Positions 35,545 through 44,553 of a stretch of DNA of 64,000 nt are shown here, piece after piece. Below the pieces are notes generated by a model. That model saw only the letters and a list, made by a program, of their open reading frames with translations. It ran no database searches and was not told the origin of the DNA. Origin of the DNA: Sphingomonas soli NBRC 100801. GTDB lineage: Bacteria; Pseudomonadota; Alphaproteobacteria; Sphingomonadales; Sphingomonadaceae. The position numbers were made by a program, and so were the translations under genes. The stretch is taken from contig NZ_BCTZ01000001.1 of assembly GCF_001591025.1 (NCBI RefSeq), positions 1-64,000 of the forward strand. The letters run 5' to 3'. The first letter of the stretch is position 1, and the number at the start of each line of letters is the position of its first letter.

Positions 35545-35730
35545 GAAGCGGGGCCCCGGGTCAAGCCCGGGGCGACGAAGGTGGGGGGCAGGGCAGCGGG
35601 ACCCGGGTCAGGCCCGGGGCGACGAGGGTGGGGTCAGGGCAGCTGTGTCTTGTGTGGCTCGGAAGGAAGCGGGAGCCCGGGGTGACGAAAGAGGTGGGTT
35701 GTCACCCCGGGCTTGACCCGGGGTCCCGCT
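35545..35730. repeat. Cluster of CCCCGG repeats, right side of the GIY-YIG gene
   Basis: Three direct copies of an AGCGGG-x-CCCGGGTCA-x-GCCCGGGG unit (from about 35546, 35595 and 35668) are followed by an inverted copy at 35701-35730. The last pair is joined by the same 14-base loop GAAAGAGGTGGGTT as the left element. The 35531-35782 gap holds no gene. Confidence 0.85.
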
Positions 35731-35782
35731 CGTCTTGTTCGGGCACGCCGTCAGCGGCCGGGGCGACGGTAAACGGTCCCGG

Positions 35783-36448
35783 TCAGCCGGTGGCGGGGAG
35801 CTCGAATTGTTCGATTACCCAATCCTCTTCCTGCGCGCCGGCGATCCAGTCTTGCATGAAGGGGTGCTGGAGCACGGCCATCATATAGGCCTGGGCGAAG
35901 CGGGCGGCGGGGAGGGAATAGGTGACGATGCGGGTGACGACGGGGGCGAACATGATGTCAGCCGCGCCGAAATCGCCGAACAGGAACTGTCCCTCGCCGC
36001 CGAAGCGGGCGCGGGCCTGTGCCCATAATTCCATGAGGCGGCCGAGATCCTGCTGGACGTCCGGATCGGGCGTTTTGGGCGGATAGACCTGGCGGATGTT
36101 CATGCTGTGCTTGCGGCGGAGTGCGGCGAAGCTCGAGTGCATCTCGGCGGCCATCGAGCGGGCCATGGCGCGCGCGGCGGGATCGGCGGGCCAGAAGCGC
36201 TCGTTGCCGGTCTTGTCGTTGAGATATTCGACGATCGCCAGGCTGTCCCACACCACGGCTTCGCCATCCCACAGGATCGGTACCTTGCCCGAGGAGGGGG
36301 CGAATTCGTCGCCCTCGCGGCGCTTGTCCCAATTCTCGTCATAGAGCGGGACGACGACTTCCTCGAACGGGATGCCCGACTGCTTGCACGCGAGCCAGCC
36401 GCGCAGCGACCAGGAGGAATAGGCTTTGTTGCCGATGATGAGCTTCAT
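35783..36448 (-). CDS. Glutathione S-transferase family protein
   Basis: The 221-residue cytosolic protein starts at 36448 (MKLIIGNKAYSSWSLRGWLA), the N-terminal thioredoxin-like fold with a Ser-rich active-site loop (YSSWS). GKVPILWDGEAVVWDSLAIV (cis-Pro and glutathione-binding Ser region) and an alpha-helical C-terminal domain follow (FLFGDFGAADIMFAPVVTRI). It probably conjugates glutathione or serves as a reductase; the substrate is unknown. It is 55 bases upstream of an exported-protein gene read in the same direction. Confidence 0.9.
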   Translation of the reverse strand: MKLIIGNKAYSSWSLRGWLACKQSGIPFEEVVVPLYDENWDKRREGDEFAPSSGKVPILWDGEAVVWDSLAIVEYLNDKTGNERFWPADPAARAMARSMAAEMHSSFAALRRKHSMNIRQVYPPKTPDPDVQQDLGRLMELWAQARARFGGEGQFLFGDFGAADIMFAPVVTRIVTYSLPAARFAQAYMMAVLQHPFMQDWIAGAQEEDWVIEQFELPATG

Positions 36449-36503
36449 CGGGCGGGGATAGCGGGGCGGGCCGTGAGGGGCAACGGCAGGCGCCCGATGC
36501 TGA

Positions 36504-37364
36504 TCAGCATTTCCCCCGGCCGCAGCGATGGTAATTTTCCCACCACGCCTTGTCCCGCAGCTTCTGATCGTGGCTGCGATTGTCGCCGCCGCCCGATCCG
36601 ATGCCGGAGAAGGGGATGGCGATCGGGGGCCTTTGCTGGCTGGCGTTGCGGGCCATCTGCTCGCGGCTGCGGCGCTGCTCGGGCGTCTCGCACGCATGCG
36701 GGTTCAGATTGCAGAAGGCGATTTCGTAGCGATCCGAGGTGAAGGCCTGCATCCCGGCGCGACCGGCGGGGAGCGTCCCGATCTCCAGCGTGGCGGGATC
36801 GAAAATGACCTTACGGCTGCCGTTCACATAGAGAAACTCGTAATGGGTGGGCGCTTCCTCGACATAGATGAGGCTGGCGCGGGGGCCATTATCCATGCGG
36901 AGCAGCGTGTGGCGCGTGCCGGGGCGGCGGGGATTGGGCTGGCCGCGATAGACGACCCGGTAGCCGCTCTCCATCGTCGCCGCGCCCGAAACGATGCGAT
37001 CGAGCAGCGCGTTGAAATCGGGAAGGATGGCACCGCGCGGAGTCCATTGCGGGCCGACCTGGGGCTTGAGCGCGGTGATGCGGCAGGCGGGCTCGGGCTT
37101 GCCATCCTCGCCCGGGCCGAAATCGGCGGTGAAGAAGACCACCGTGCCGCCAACATCGCGATAGTAAAGCGGGCGCGAAGCCTGTGGTGCGGGATCGAAG
37201 CCGTTCTCATAGGTGAGCTTGGCGAGATTGCCGCCGCGCTCCGCATCCCAGCACATGTTCAACGAGCCGAGGATCACGCGCTCTTTCATGCCGTAATTCT
37301 GGGCCGCTGCGGGCATTTGCAGGGCGGCAAGCATGGTGGCTGCGATCGCGAGGGGCCGGGGCAT
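36504..37364 (-). CDS. Exported protein of unknown function
   Basis: The 286-residue protein starts at 37364 with signal MPRPLAIAATMLAALQMPAA ending AQ. The mature part has FFTADFGPGEDGKPEPACR, LLDRIVSGAATMESGYRVVY, TLLRMDNGPRASLIYVEEAP and a basic, His/Cys-containing tail (KAWWENYHRCGRGKC). Four cysteines may be oxidised in the periplasm. The open frame extends far upstream over the antisense of the next gene, but that part reads as noise. No known family is recognised. Confidence 0.7.
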   Translation of the reverse strand: MPRPLAIAATMLAALQMPAAAQNYGMKERVILGSLNMCWDAERGGNLAKLTYENGFDPAPQASRPLYYRDVGGTVVFFTADFGPGEDGKPEPACRITALKPQVGPQWTPRGAILPDFNALLDRIVSGAATMESGYRVVYRGQPNPRRPGTRHTLLRMDNGPRASLIYVEEAPTHYEFLYVNGSRKVIFDPATLEIGTLPAGRAGMQAFTSDRYEIAFCNLNPHACETPEQRRSREQMARNASQQRPPIAIPFSGIGSGGGDNRSHDQKLRDKAWWENYHRCGRGKC

Positions 37365-37444
37365 AACTCTCTCCACTTTGGTGCGACCCGTTACCCATAA
37401 GAAACGACTTTCCCGCTGGACGTCAAGGGGATGGCGAGGCCAGC

Positions 37445-38578
37445 TTAGAGGCGAAGGTGAATCCTGCGGCGATGCAGAGGGAGGAGCGCGGCGAGCACGA
37501 TCAGCGTGACCGCGAGCGCATAAAGGAAGGAGGCGAGCCAGGGATCGCTTACCCACCCCTGGAGCCACGCAAAGCACCGGGCCTGGAAACCCAGCCGCAT
37601 TCCCGCCAGCCCGATCAGCAGCGACAATATATAGCCGAGGATGGCGTTCATCCCGAACACGCGCAGCGGGCCGAGCGCGGTGCGGAGCGGGGGCAGGCGC
37701 ATGGCGAGCACCGAAAGGACCAGCAGCAGCGCCGAAAGGCCGGATGTGAGCAGCACGAAGCTGGACGTCCAGAGCTTCTTGTTGAGCGGGAAGAGCGGGT
37801 GGAGGGCGAGGCCGATCGCGACGAGCACCACGCCGCCGATCGCGATCCATCGCAGAGCGCGCTGCGGATCGGCTTTCCATGCCAGAGCGGCGAGGATGCC
37901 GAGCAGGACATTGGCGAGCGCGGGAATGGTGGAGAACAGCCCCTCGGGATCGTAAACCACGTTGCCCGCCGCATCCTTGCCATGGCGCCAGATATGCTGG
38001 GTGCCGACCAGAGTACGGTCCACCCAGCCGGCGAGATTGCCTTCGGGCGTGAGGTCTCCGCCCCAAGCCATTGCGGCCCAATAGAAGAGCAGCAACGCGG
38101 CGGCGGCTCCGGCGATTGCCTGCCAGCGCAGATGGGCGTGGCCGTCTGCGGCCCTTCGTGCAGTGAGGATCGCGATGGTGGCGGTGAGGCCGTAGCAGAG
38201 GCCGAGACGAGGAAAGACGCCGAAGAAGCGCAGATTGGCGAGATCGGGGCGGACCAGCAATTGCCACGCCCAGCCGATCGCGATCAGCGCGAAGGTTCGC
38301 CACGCGATCCGCTTCCACAGCGCCGCATCGACCGTGCGCGGGAAGCTGAGCCCGAGCGCCACGCCCATCGCGCAGAGAAAGGCGGGGAAGACCAGATCGG
38401 TGGGGGTGAAGCCGTGCCATTCGGCATGATCGAGCGGCCACCAGACATAAGCGCCCGATCCCGGGGTGTTGACCAGGATCATCCCCGCGACGGCGAGGCC
38501 GCGAAAGATGTCGAGGCCCTCCATCCGGGCAGGGGCCATCCGGGCGGGGGCCATCCGGGCGGCCGGCGAGGCGGTCAT
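37445..38578 (-). CDS. Membrane acyltransferase-like protein (HGSNAT/DUF5009 family)
   Basis: The 377-residue polytopic protein has the family signature MEGLDIFRGLAVAGMILVNT, then WHGFTPTDLVFPAFLCAMGV, matching the bacterial relatives of heparan-alpha-glucosaminide N-acetyltransferase (COG4299). About ten hydrophobic segments follow. The family transfers acyl groups to amino sugars across the membrane, but the substrate here is unknown. The N-terminus has a short repeat (MAPARMAPARM), so the true start could be the MEGLD methionine. The ATG at 38578 overlaps the upstream small gene by four bases (ATGA), which favours it. Confidence 0.82.
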   Translation of the reverse strand: MTASPAARMAPARMAPARMEGLDIFRGLAVAGMILVNTPGSGAYVWWPLDHAEWHGFTPTDLVFPAFLCAMGVALGLSFPRTVDAALWKRIAWRTFALIAIGWAWQLLVRPDLANLRFFGVFPRLGLCYGLTATIAILTARRAADGHAHLRWQAIAGAAAALLLFYWAAMAWGGDLTPEGNLAGWVDRTLVGTQHIWRHGKDAAGNVVYDPEGLFSTIPALANVLLGILAALAWKADPQRALRWIAIGGVVLVAIGLALHPLFPLNKKLWTSSFVLLTSGLSALLLVLSVLAMRLPPLRTALGPLRVFGMNAILGYILSLLIGLAGMRLGFQARCFAWLQGWVSDPWLASFLYALAVTLIVLAALLPLHRRRIHLRL

Positions 38579-38898
38579 TGCGGCCGGTCTGGGAAGACGG
38601 TCGGGCCGGGCTTGAGCTTGAGGCGCATGCTGGGCGGGCCGGACGGCTTCCTGCCGCGCGCGGGCGTGCCGGGGAGGCGGACGATCTTTCCGGCGTGCCA
38701 GTAATAAGTGAATTTTCCGCCGTCCCACCAATACCATTTGGCGCTGCGGAACTGCCAGCTCTCGGGCGCGCAGGCGTCGCAGGATGCCGCGCGGATCGCA
38801 GCGATGCCGGCGCGATCTGGCGGCGGCGAGGTCGCAGACTGCGCCAGCGCCAGCATCAAACCGATCGACAACATGGGCAAGGCTCCTCCGGGGCGCAT
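38575..38898 (-). CDS. Small exported protein, unknown function
   Basis: The 107-residue protein begins MRPGGALPMLSIGLMLALAQ with a signal peptide. The mature part has a CDAC motif and an aromatic-rich stretch, WQFRSAKWYWWDGGKFTYYW, followed by a basic Pro-rich tail. A short aromatic domain like this might bind glycans, but this is a guess. It is translationally coupled (ATGA) to the acyltransferase-like gene. Confidence 0.6.
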   Translation of the reverse strand: MRPGGALPMLSIGLMLALAQSATSPPPDRAGIAAIRAASCDACAPESWQFRSAKWYWWDGGKFTYYWHAGKIVRLPGTPARGRKPSGPPSMRLKLKPGPTVFPDRPQ

Positions 38899-38961
38899 GG
38901 TAGCGCGGGGCGGAGCGGGGTCAAAGGGCGCCGGAGGGCCGGCTGGCGGCCAGGGGCGAGC

Positions 38962-39603
38962 TTAGCGGATCGCTTCGAGGACCGCTGCGCGCAACTCGGG
39001 GATGCCCATGCCCTTTTCGCTGGACGTGACGATGATGTCCGGGTGCGCGGCGGGGCGCTTGCGCGCTTCCTCGGCGGTGCGCGCGGTGACTTCGGCGAGC
39101 TCGCTTGCCTTGATCTTGTCCGCCTTGGTCAGGACGATGCGGTAGCTGACCGCGGCGCTGTCGAGCATCTCCAGGATCTCGCGATCGACGTCCTTGATGC
39201 CGTGGCGCGAATCGATGAGCACCAGCACGCGCTTCAGCGCCTGACGCCCGCGCAGGAAATCGTTCACCAGATAGCGCCACTTGCGGACCATGTCCTTGGG
39301 CGCCTTGGCGAAGCCATAGCCGGGCATGTCGACGAGGCGGAACGCGAGCGGCTGGCCCACGTCGAAGAAGTTTAGCTCCTGGGTGCGGCCCGGCGTGTTC
39401 GACGTGCGGGCCAGGCCGTTGCGGTTGGTCAGCGCGTTGAGCAGCGACGATTTGCCGACGTTCGACCGGCCCGCGAACGCGACCTCGTTCACCTCCGGAG
39501 ACGGCAGATGCTCGAGCGCGGGCGCGGACTTGAGGAAGGCGACCGGCCCCGCAAACGCCTTGCGCGCGGCTTCGATCGCCTCCGGGTCGAAAGCTTCGGT
39601 CAC
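38962..39603 (-). CDS. engB: GTP-binding protein EngB/YsxC (ribosome assembly)
   Basis: The 213-residue GTPase takes part in 50S ribosome assembly. The GTG start at 39603 overlaps the yidC stop (GTGA). G1 ([17 protein letters not shown]), the G2 threonine region ([12 protein letters not shown]), G3 ([12 protein letters not shown]), G4 (VLTKADK) and G5 (VTSSEKGMG) are complete. The rpmH-rnpA-yidD-yidC-engB order is conserved in alphaproteobacteria. Confidence 0.96.
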   Translation of the reverse strand: MTEAFDPEAIEAARKAFAGPVAFLKSAPALEHLPSPEVNEVAFAGRSNVGKSSLLNALTNRNGLARTSNTPGRTQELNFFDVGQPLAFRLVDMPGYGFAKAPKDMVRKWRYLVNDFLRGRQALKRVLVLIDSRHGIKDVDREILEMLDSAAVSYRIVLTKADKIKASELAEVTARTAEEARKRPAAHPDIIVTSSEKGMGIPELRAAVLEAIR

Positions 39604-41321
39604 TTCGCCTTCGCATCCTTCTTGGGCAGCGGCTCCTTCAGCCCGGGATGCTTCGAATAGAGCCAGCGCTGCTGCGCGATGGTGATGACGTTCGAGGTGA
39701 TCCAGTAAACCTGGAGACCCACCGCGAACGGCGCCATCACGAACATCAGCATCCACGGCATGATCGCGAAGATCTGCTTCTGGATATCGTCCATCGGCGC
39801 CGGGTTCAGCTTGATCTGATAGTACATCGACACGCCGAGCAGGAGCGGCACGATGCCGATCGCTAGGAAGCTGGGCACCGTGAAGGGCAGATAGCCGAAC
39901 AGGTTGAGCAGCGTCGCGGGATCGGGCGCGGACAGATCCTTGATCCACAGCACGAACGGCTGGTGGCGCATTTCGATCGTGAGCAGCAGCACCTTGTACA
40001 GCGAATACATGATCGGGATCTGAAGCAGGATCGGCAGGCAGCCCGCGAGCGGGTTCACCTTCTTGTCCTTGTAGAGCTTCATGATCTCCTGCTGCTGACG
40101 CTGCTTGTCGTCCTTGTAGCGTTCCTGCAGCGCCTTCATCTCGGGCTGGATGGCGCGCATATTGGCCATCGACTGGAACTGCTTGTTGGCGATCGGGAAG
40201 ATCAGGGCGCGGATCGTGATCGTCAGGAAGATGATCGCGACACCGAAATTGCCGACCATGCGGAACAGCCAGTCGAGATAATAGAAGATCGGCTTTTCGA
40301 GGATTTCGAACCAACCCCAATCGATCGCCTTGCCGAACTTGGAGACGCCCTGGCTCTCATAGGTATCGAGCAGGGCGGTCTCCTTCGCGCCGGCGAAGAA
40401 GCGGCTGGTGTGCGTGACCTTCTTGCCGGGCGCGAGCGCCTGTGCGGCGCGGGCGTAATCGGCCTGATAGGCACCGTTCGGCGCGCCGCGGAACTTGCCC
40501 GCGACCATCGCGCTCTGATCGGGCACGAGCGCGGTCAGCCAATATTTGTCGGTGAAGCCGAGCCAGCTGTTGTCCGAGGTGAAATCGACTGCCTTTTCGC
40601 CATCGAGATGGCTGAAATTGACGTCGTAATCCGCACCGCCATTGTGCACCGACATCGGGCCGACATGGACCGTCCAGCCATCGGGCTCCTTGAAGATGCC
40701 TTTGCGATAGACAAGGCCATAAGGCGCGACGGGGACGAAGCCGGCGCCGGTGTTCGCCACCGTCTGCTTGACGGTGAACATGTATTTCTCGTCGATCGCC
40801 AGCTCGATGCGGAAGGTCTGGCCCTGATCGTTGGCGGCCGAGAGGGTGACGGGCTTGCCGGGCGCGAGGACCGGGCCGCTCGCCTGCCAGATCGTATCCG
40901 GGCTCGGCGGCTTGAGGCCGTCGTCACGCCAGCCGAAGCCCGCGAAATAGGCGTCGGCCGTCCCCGCAGGCGAGAGCAAGCGGGTGGACGGCGAACCCTT
41001 CGCGATCGTTTCGGGATATTTGGCGAGGACGAGATCGTCGATCCGGGCGCCCTTCAGGTTGATCGAACCCTTGAGCGACGGCGTTTCGATCGCGACGCGC
41101 GGGGTTTCCTTGAGCACGATGCCGCGATCGCGAATCGCCTGGGGCGTCTCCGCCGCGGGCCCCGAGGTGGGATCGGCGACGGGCATGCTCTTGCCGTCCA
41201 CCATCTTGGTGGGGGCGGGGTTCTGCGCGGGGAAGATCCAGCTCGCGACCGACGGCCAGCCGAACAGGATCAGCGCGGCCAGCACTGCAAACAGCAGGAA
41301 GTTCTTCTGGTCTTCTTTCAC
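39600..41321 (-). CDS. yidC: Membrane protein insertase YidC
   Basis: The 573-residue inner-membrane insertase starts [20 protein letters not shown] with the first membrane segment, followed by a large periplasmic P1 domain and the conserved core beginning [20 protein letters not shown] and [20 protein letters not shown]. It also has [20 protein letters not shown] and [15 protein letters not shown]. It works with or without SecYEG to insert and fold inner-membrane proteins. Length is normal for a Gram-negative YidC. Confidence 0.97.
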   Translation of the reverse strand: MKEDQKNFLLFAVLAALILFGWPSVASWIFPAQNPAPTKMVDGKSMPVADPTSGPAAETPQAIRDRGIVLKETPRVAIETPSLKGSINLKGARIDDLVLAKYPETIAKGSPSTRLLSPAGTADAYFAGFGWRDDGLKPPSPDTIWQASGPVLAPGKPVTLSAANDQGQTFRIELAIDEKYMFTVKQTVANTGAGFVPVAPYGLVYRKGIFKEPDGWTVHVGPMSVHNGGADYDVNFSHLDGEKAVDFTSDNSWLGFTDKYWLTALVPDQSAMVAGKFRGAPNGAYQADYARAAQALAPGKKVTHTSRFFAGAKETALLDTYESQGVSKFGKAIDWGWFEILEKPIFYYLDWLFRMVGNFGVAIIFLTITIRALIFPIANKQFQSMANMRAIQPEMKALQERYKDDKQRQQQEIMKLYKDKKVNPLAGCLPILLQIPIMYSLYKVLLLTIEMRHQPFVLWIKDLSAPDPATLLNLFGYLPFTVPSFLAIGIVPLLLGVSMYYQIKLNPAPMDDIQKQIFAIMPWMLMFVMAPFAVGLQVYWITSNVITIAQQRWLYSKHPGLKEPLPKKDAKAK

Positions 41322-41339
41322 CGATATTCCCCGGAATTC

Positions 41340-41552
41340 TTACGGTACTGGGTCATGGCCGCAGCCGCCCCATGGATTGCAACGAAGGATGCGCTTGCCG
41401 GCAAGCCAACTGCCCTTGATCGCCCCATAGCGGCGAAGCGCCTCTATTGCATAGGCCGAACAGGAGGGCGTGAAGCGGCAACTGGGCGGCAGGATCAGCG
41501 AAGGGCCGAGCTGCCATGCCCGCGCCACCAGGATGAGGAGCTTGGCGATCAT
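41340..41552 (-). CDS. yidD: Membrane protein insertion efficiency factor YidD
   Basis: The 70-residue protein has the family signature FTPSCSAYAIEALRRYGAIK and ends with ILRCNPWGGCGHDPVP, with its conserved Cys residues. It lies between rnpA and yidC, the standard position, and supports YidC-dependent membrane insertion. Confidence 0.95.
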   Translation of the reverse strand: MIAKLLILVARAWQLGPSLILPPSCRFTPSCSAYAIEALRRYGAIKGSWLAGKRILRCNPWGGCGHDPVP

Positions 41553-41628
41553 CGATTCGCCACCTGTCGATCCCCGGCGAAGGAGCGGATCCCGGAAAAG
41601 GTCCCAGGCGATCGGCCGAGGCGATGGC

Positions 41629-41961
41629 TCATCGCTTTATCTTTCCGAGCGCCTTGACCAGTTCCGCCCGCAGGGTCGCATAATCGCGCTCGATCCCCGC
41701 ATTGCGGCCGATCAGAACATGATCCGCGCCCGGCAATCCCTCAGCCGGCAGCACCTCGCGCGCGAGCATGCGGAAGCGCCGCTTCATCCGATTGCGGATG
41801 ACGGCGTTGCCGACCTTTTTGGATACGGTAATGCCGACCCGCATGACCGGATCGGCATCGTCACGCGCACGCACCAGCAGAACGAAGCCCGGCATGGGAG
41901 CCCGCTTCCCCGCATTTGCGGCGAGATAATATTTGCGCTCGGTCAACCGTGCCAGCGGCAC
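41629..41961 (-). CDS. rnpA: Ribonuclease P protein component
   Basis: The 110-residue basic protein binds RNase P RNA for tRNA 5' maturation. Core motifs are LVRARDDADPVMRVGITVSK, VGNAVIRNRMKRRFRMLARE and DHVLIGRNAGI. The start is taken as a GTG at 41961 (MPLARLTERKYYLAANAGKR). The frame is open through rpmH, but that part is a different frame of the ribosomal protein gene. It lies 20 bases downstream of rpmH. Confidence 0.92.
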   Translation of the reverse strand: MPLARLTERKYYLAANAGKRAPMPGFVLLVRARDDADPVMRVGITVSKKVGNAVIRNRMKRRFRMLAREVLPAEGLPGADHVLIGRNAGIERDYATLRAELVKALGKIKR

Positions 41962-41981
41962 GGCACCCGTAGCTACGGCGC

Positions 41982-42116
41982 TTACGCCGAAAGCTTGGCG
42001 CGCCCGCGGGCGCGGCGTGCACGGATCACCTTGCGGCCACCCGGCGTTGCCATCCGCGAGCGGAAGCCGTGCCGGCGCGCACGCACCAGGTTGCTCGGCT
42101 GAAAAGTCCGCTTCAT
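41982..42116 (-). CDS. rpmH: 50S ribosomal protein L34
   Basis: A 44-codon frame that begins [20 protein letters not shown] and continues with [20 protein letters not shown], ending LSA, is an essentially canonical L34. It sits immediately upstream of rnpA, as in nearly all bacteria. It is easily missed because it is short. Confidence 0.97.
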   Translation of the reverse strand: MKRTFQPSNLVRARRHGFRSRMATPGGRKVIRARRARGRAKLSA

Positions 42117-42198
42117 CGCTCATCCTCGAACATAACTAAAATGGCCACCACAAGGGCGGCCGCGTGTCGGGTGCCCATAAGCAGGGTTAGCGATCAAG

Positions 42199-42585
42199 TC
42201 AACGCGACTCCTGCGGGAAACCGAGCATTGCCGCCTCGGCCCTGGCTTCGGCGGCTTCCTTGTCGCGCTTCTGGCGCTGGCGGAAGCTGCGTCGGCGCAG
42301 CGCCATATCGGCATAATGACCGAATCGGGGCCAGCGCTTCTTGAGCCGCACAAAGCGCCCGCGCGCCCAATGCGAGTTTTGCAGGACCAGAACCAGCCCG
42401 GCAGCGAAGGTGAAGATGCCGCCGGGCCCGGGGAGGATGCCGACGAGCGGCGTGACAAGGATGAGCAGCGCGCCCGTCACAAGCAGGGTGATGCGGACCA
42501 AAGGGCTGCGGCGTCCTTTTCTCTCCATGACAGTCGAGGTGGGACGCGTGTGTTGCTCGTGCAAGACGGTTGCCGTTTCATCCAT
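42199..42585 (-). CDS. Small PGPGW-type membrane protein
   Basis: The protein of about 128 residues has two adjacent hydrophobic segments around LVRITLLVTGALLILVTPLV and GILPGPGGIFTFAAGLVLVL, with the PGPG motif of the putative transmembrane PGPGW family, followed by a strongly basic Arg/Lys-rich tail (WPRFGHYADMALRRRSFRQR). The start at 42585 (MDETATVLHEQH) is uncertain; an internal Met at 42528 (MERKGRRSP) is an alternative and neither has a clear ribosome-binding site. It diverges from comM. Confidence 0.7.
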   Translation of the reverse strand: MDETATVLHEQHTRPTSTVMERKGRRSPLVRITLLVTGALLILVTPLVGILPGPGGIFTFAAGLVLVLQNSHWARGRFVRLKKRWPRFGHYADMALRRRSFRQRQKRDKEAAEARAEAAMLGFPQESR

Positions 42586-42706
42586 CGCGCAAATAACGCG
42601 GGTTGCCGCAGTTCGTGCCGTGCCGTTGATTGCCTCCATTTCGGTCCAATCCCGTTCCGCATTGGAGGAAAGCGCTTATGCTCGCTTCCCTCAGGGGGAG
42701 ACGAGC

Positions 42707-44206
42707 GTGGTCGCGAGCGTATCGACGGTTGCGTATCTGGGGCTGGAGGCGCGCGCCGTGGAGGTGCAGTGCAACCTGGTTGCCGGTTTGCCCAAGTTCG
42801 TCGTCGTGGGATTGCCCGACAAGGCCGTGGCGGAGAGCCGCGAGCGGGTTCGCGCGGCGATGGCCGCGATCGGGCTGGCGCTGCCGCCCAAGCATATCGT
42901 GCTCAACCTGTCTCCCGCCGATCTGCCCAAGGAAGGTTCGCATTTCGACCTGCCGATCGCGCTCGCGCTGCTGGGGGCGATGGGCGTGGTCGATGCCGAG
43001 ACGCTGGCGGGCTATGTCGTGGTCGGCGAACTGGCGCTGGACGGGCGGATCGCGCCGTCGCCCGGCGTGCTGCTCGCGGCGCTGCATGCTTCGGAGGTTG
43101 GCAAGGGACTGGTGTGCCCGGTGGCGCAGGGGCCGGAGGCGGCATGGGCGGGGCAGGTGGAGGTGATCGCCGCGCCCGATCTGATCGCGCTTCTCAACCA
43201 CTTCAAGGGCAACCAGTTGATCGCCGCGCCGCCGCCGGGCGAGGCGGACGCCCCGGGTCACGGCCCCGATCTCGCGCAGGTGAAGGGGCAGGAGACCGCG
43301 AAGCGCGCGCTGGAGATCGCGGCGGCGGGCGGGCACAATATGCTGATGGTGGGGCCGCCGGGGGCGGGCAAGTCGCTGCTCGCTTCGTGCCTGCCAGGCA
43401 TATTGCCGCCATTGGACGCGGCCGAGGCGCTGGAGGTTTCGATGGTCGCGTCGGTTTCGGGCACGCTGGAAGGCGGGCGGCTGACCCGCGCGCGGCCGTT
43501 TCGTTCGCCGCACCATAGCGCATCGATGGCTGCGCTGACCGGGGGCGGGCTGAAGGTGAAGCCGGGCGAAGTGAGCCTGGCGCATCTGGGCGTGCTGTTT
43601 CTCGACGAACTGCCCGAATTCCAGCGCGCCGTGCTCGATTCGCTGCGCCAGCCGCTGGAGGCGGGCGTGGTAAGCGTGGCGCGGGCGAATGCGCACGTCA
43701 CCTTCCCGGCACGCGTGCAATTGATCGCCGCGATGAACCCATGCCGCTGCGGGCATCTGGGCGATCCGGCGCTCGCCTGCGCCCGCGCGCCGCGCTGTGC
43801 GGCCGATTATCAGGCCAAGGTGAGCGGGCCCTTGCTTGACCGTATCGACCTGCACGTCGAGGTGCAGCCCGTCACCGCCGCCGATCTGGTGCTGCCGCCA
43901 CCTGCCGAGGGATCGGCCGAAGTCGCAGCGCGGGTGGCCGAAGCCCGTGCGATCCAGCAGGCGCGCTACGCCGGGACGGCGGTGCGCACCAATGCGGAGG
44001 CGGAAGGCGGCGCGCTGCCGGTGCCGGATGAAGCGGGCCGCAAATTGCTGGCGCAGGCGGCGGAGGCGATGCGGCTTTCCGCGCGAGGCTATACGCGGGT
44101 GCTGCGCGTGGCACGGACGATTGCCGATCTGGCGGGCGCGGAGGGGGTGGGGCGTATCCATGTTGCGGAGGCCCTGAGTTATCGGCGGAGGGCACCGGTA
44201 AGTTGA
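42707..44206 (+). CDS. comM: YifB/ComM-family Mg-chelatase-like AAA ATPase
   Basis: The 499-residue protein belongs to the ComM family of hexameric helicases that promote branch migration of integrated DNA in transformation. The GTG start at 42707 (MVASVSTVAYLGLEARAVEV) follows AGGGGGAG by 6 bases. The N-terminal Lon-like fold (LVAGLPKFVVVGLPDKAVAE, VLNLSPADLPKEGSHFDLPI) precedes Walker A (MVGPPGAGKSLLASCLPGIL, about residue 215), FRSPHHSASMAALTGGG, Walker B (LGVLFLDELPEFQ) and a Cys-rich AMNPCRCGH...CAR...C zinc-like segment. The C-terminus has the chelatase-type end LSARGYTRVLRVARTIADLA. A decayed copy of that end lies 190 bases downstream. Confidence 0.95.
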   Translation: MVASVSTVAYLGLEARAVEVQCNLVAGLPKFVVVGLPDKAVAESRERVRAAMAAIGLALPPKHIVLNLSPADLPKEGSHFDLPIALALLGAMGVVDAETLAGYVVVGELALDGRIAPSPGVLLAALHASEVGKGLVCPVAQGPEAAWAGQVEVIAAPDLIALLNHFKGNQLIAAPPPGEADAPGHGPDLAQVKGQETAKRALEIAAAGGHNMLMVGPPGAGKSLLASCLPGILPPLDAAEALEVSMVASVSGTLEGGRLTRARPFRSPHHSASMAALTGGGLKVKPGEVSLAHLGVLFLDELPEFQRAVLDSLRQPLEAGVVSVARANAHVTFPARVQLIAAMNPCRCGHLGDPALACARAPRCAADYQAKVSGPLLDRIDLHVEVQPVTAADLVLPPPAEGSAEVAARVAEARAIQQARYAGTAVRTNAEAEGGALPVPDEAGRKLLAQAAEAMRLSARGYTRVLRVARTIADLAGAEGVGRIHVAEALSYRRRAPVS

Positions 44207-44243
44207 CGGCGGCAAAAGACCTCATTGCGGACCTTGAGTCTTT

Positions 44244-44349
44244 GTCACCCCGGACTTGTTCCGGGGTCCACGAAGCCGCAGGTGTTTAGGCTGGAGCCTC
44301 TTCTCCATCGAGTGCCGCCATGTGGATCCCGGAACAAGTCCGGGATGAC
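44244..44349. repeat. Long palindromic repeat downstream of comM
   Basis: Arms 44244-44271 (with CACCCCGGACTTGTTCCGGG) and 44322-44349 (with CCCGGAACAAGTCCGGGATG) are near-perfect inverted copies around a 50-base loop. The loop shares GAGCCTCTT-x-TCC with the loop of the element at 53.5 kb, so the two are one repeat family. Confidence 0.88.
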
Positions 44350-44397
44350 GAGTGTGGAGGTGGGGATGCCGGCTCCCCACCCAACCGGACGTCGCTT

Positions 44398-44490
44398 ACC
44401 TATGCGCGCGTGCTGCGCGTGGCGTGGACGATCGCTGATCTGGCGGGCGCGGAGGCGCTGAGTTATCGGCGTAGGGCATCGAGGAACTGA
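44398..44490 (+). pseudogene. Decayed duplicate of the comM 3' end
   Basis: Read in one frame, the 30-codon stretch gives TYARVLRVAWTIADLAGAEA followed by LSYRRRASRN and a stop. The real comM end reads YTRVLRVARTIADLAGAEG, then a segment absent here, then ALSYRRRAPVS. The copy is thus a partial duplication with a small internal deletion and several substitutions. It is separated from comM by the palindromic repeat at 44244-44349. It has no start or ribosome-binding site and cannot be functional by itself. Confidence 0.88.
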
Positions 44491-44553
44491 ATATCGCGGG
44501 CGCGGCACGCACCCTTGCTCCGCTGCGTGCGTTGGTTTAGCGAGGCCGCCACT

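Noticed and set aside
35156-35730. CRISPR-like array around the GIY-YIG gene
   Set aside because: Units are palindromic, in mixed orientation and with irregular spacing, and there are no unique spacers or cas genes.
37365-38441. Long N-terminal extension of the exported protein at 36.5 kb
   Set aside because: The extension is antisense-like text over the acyltransferase gene in another frame. A clean signal peptide starts at 37364.
42578-44215. 545-codon minus-strand frame over comM
   Set aside because: Basic Arg/His-rich shadow; comM is complete on the plus strand.
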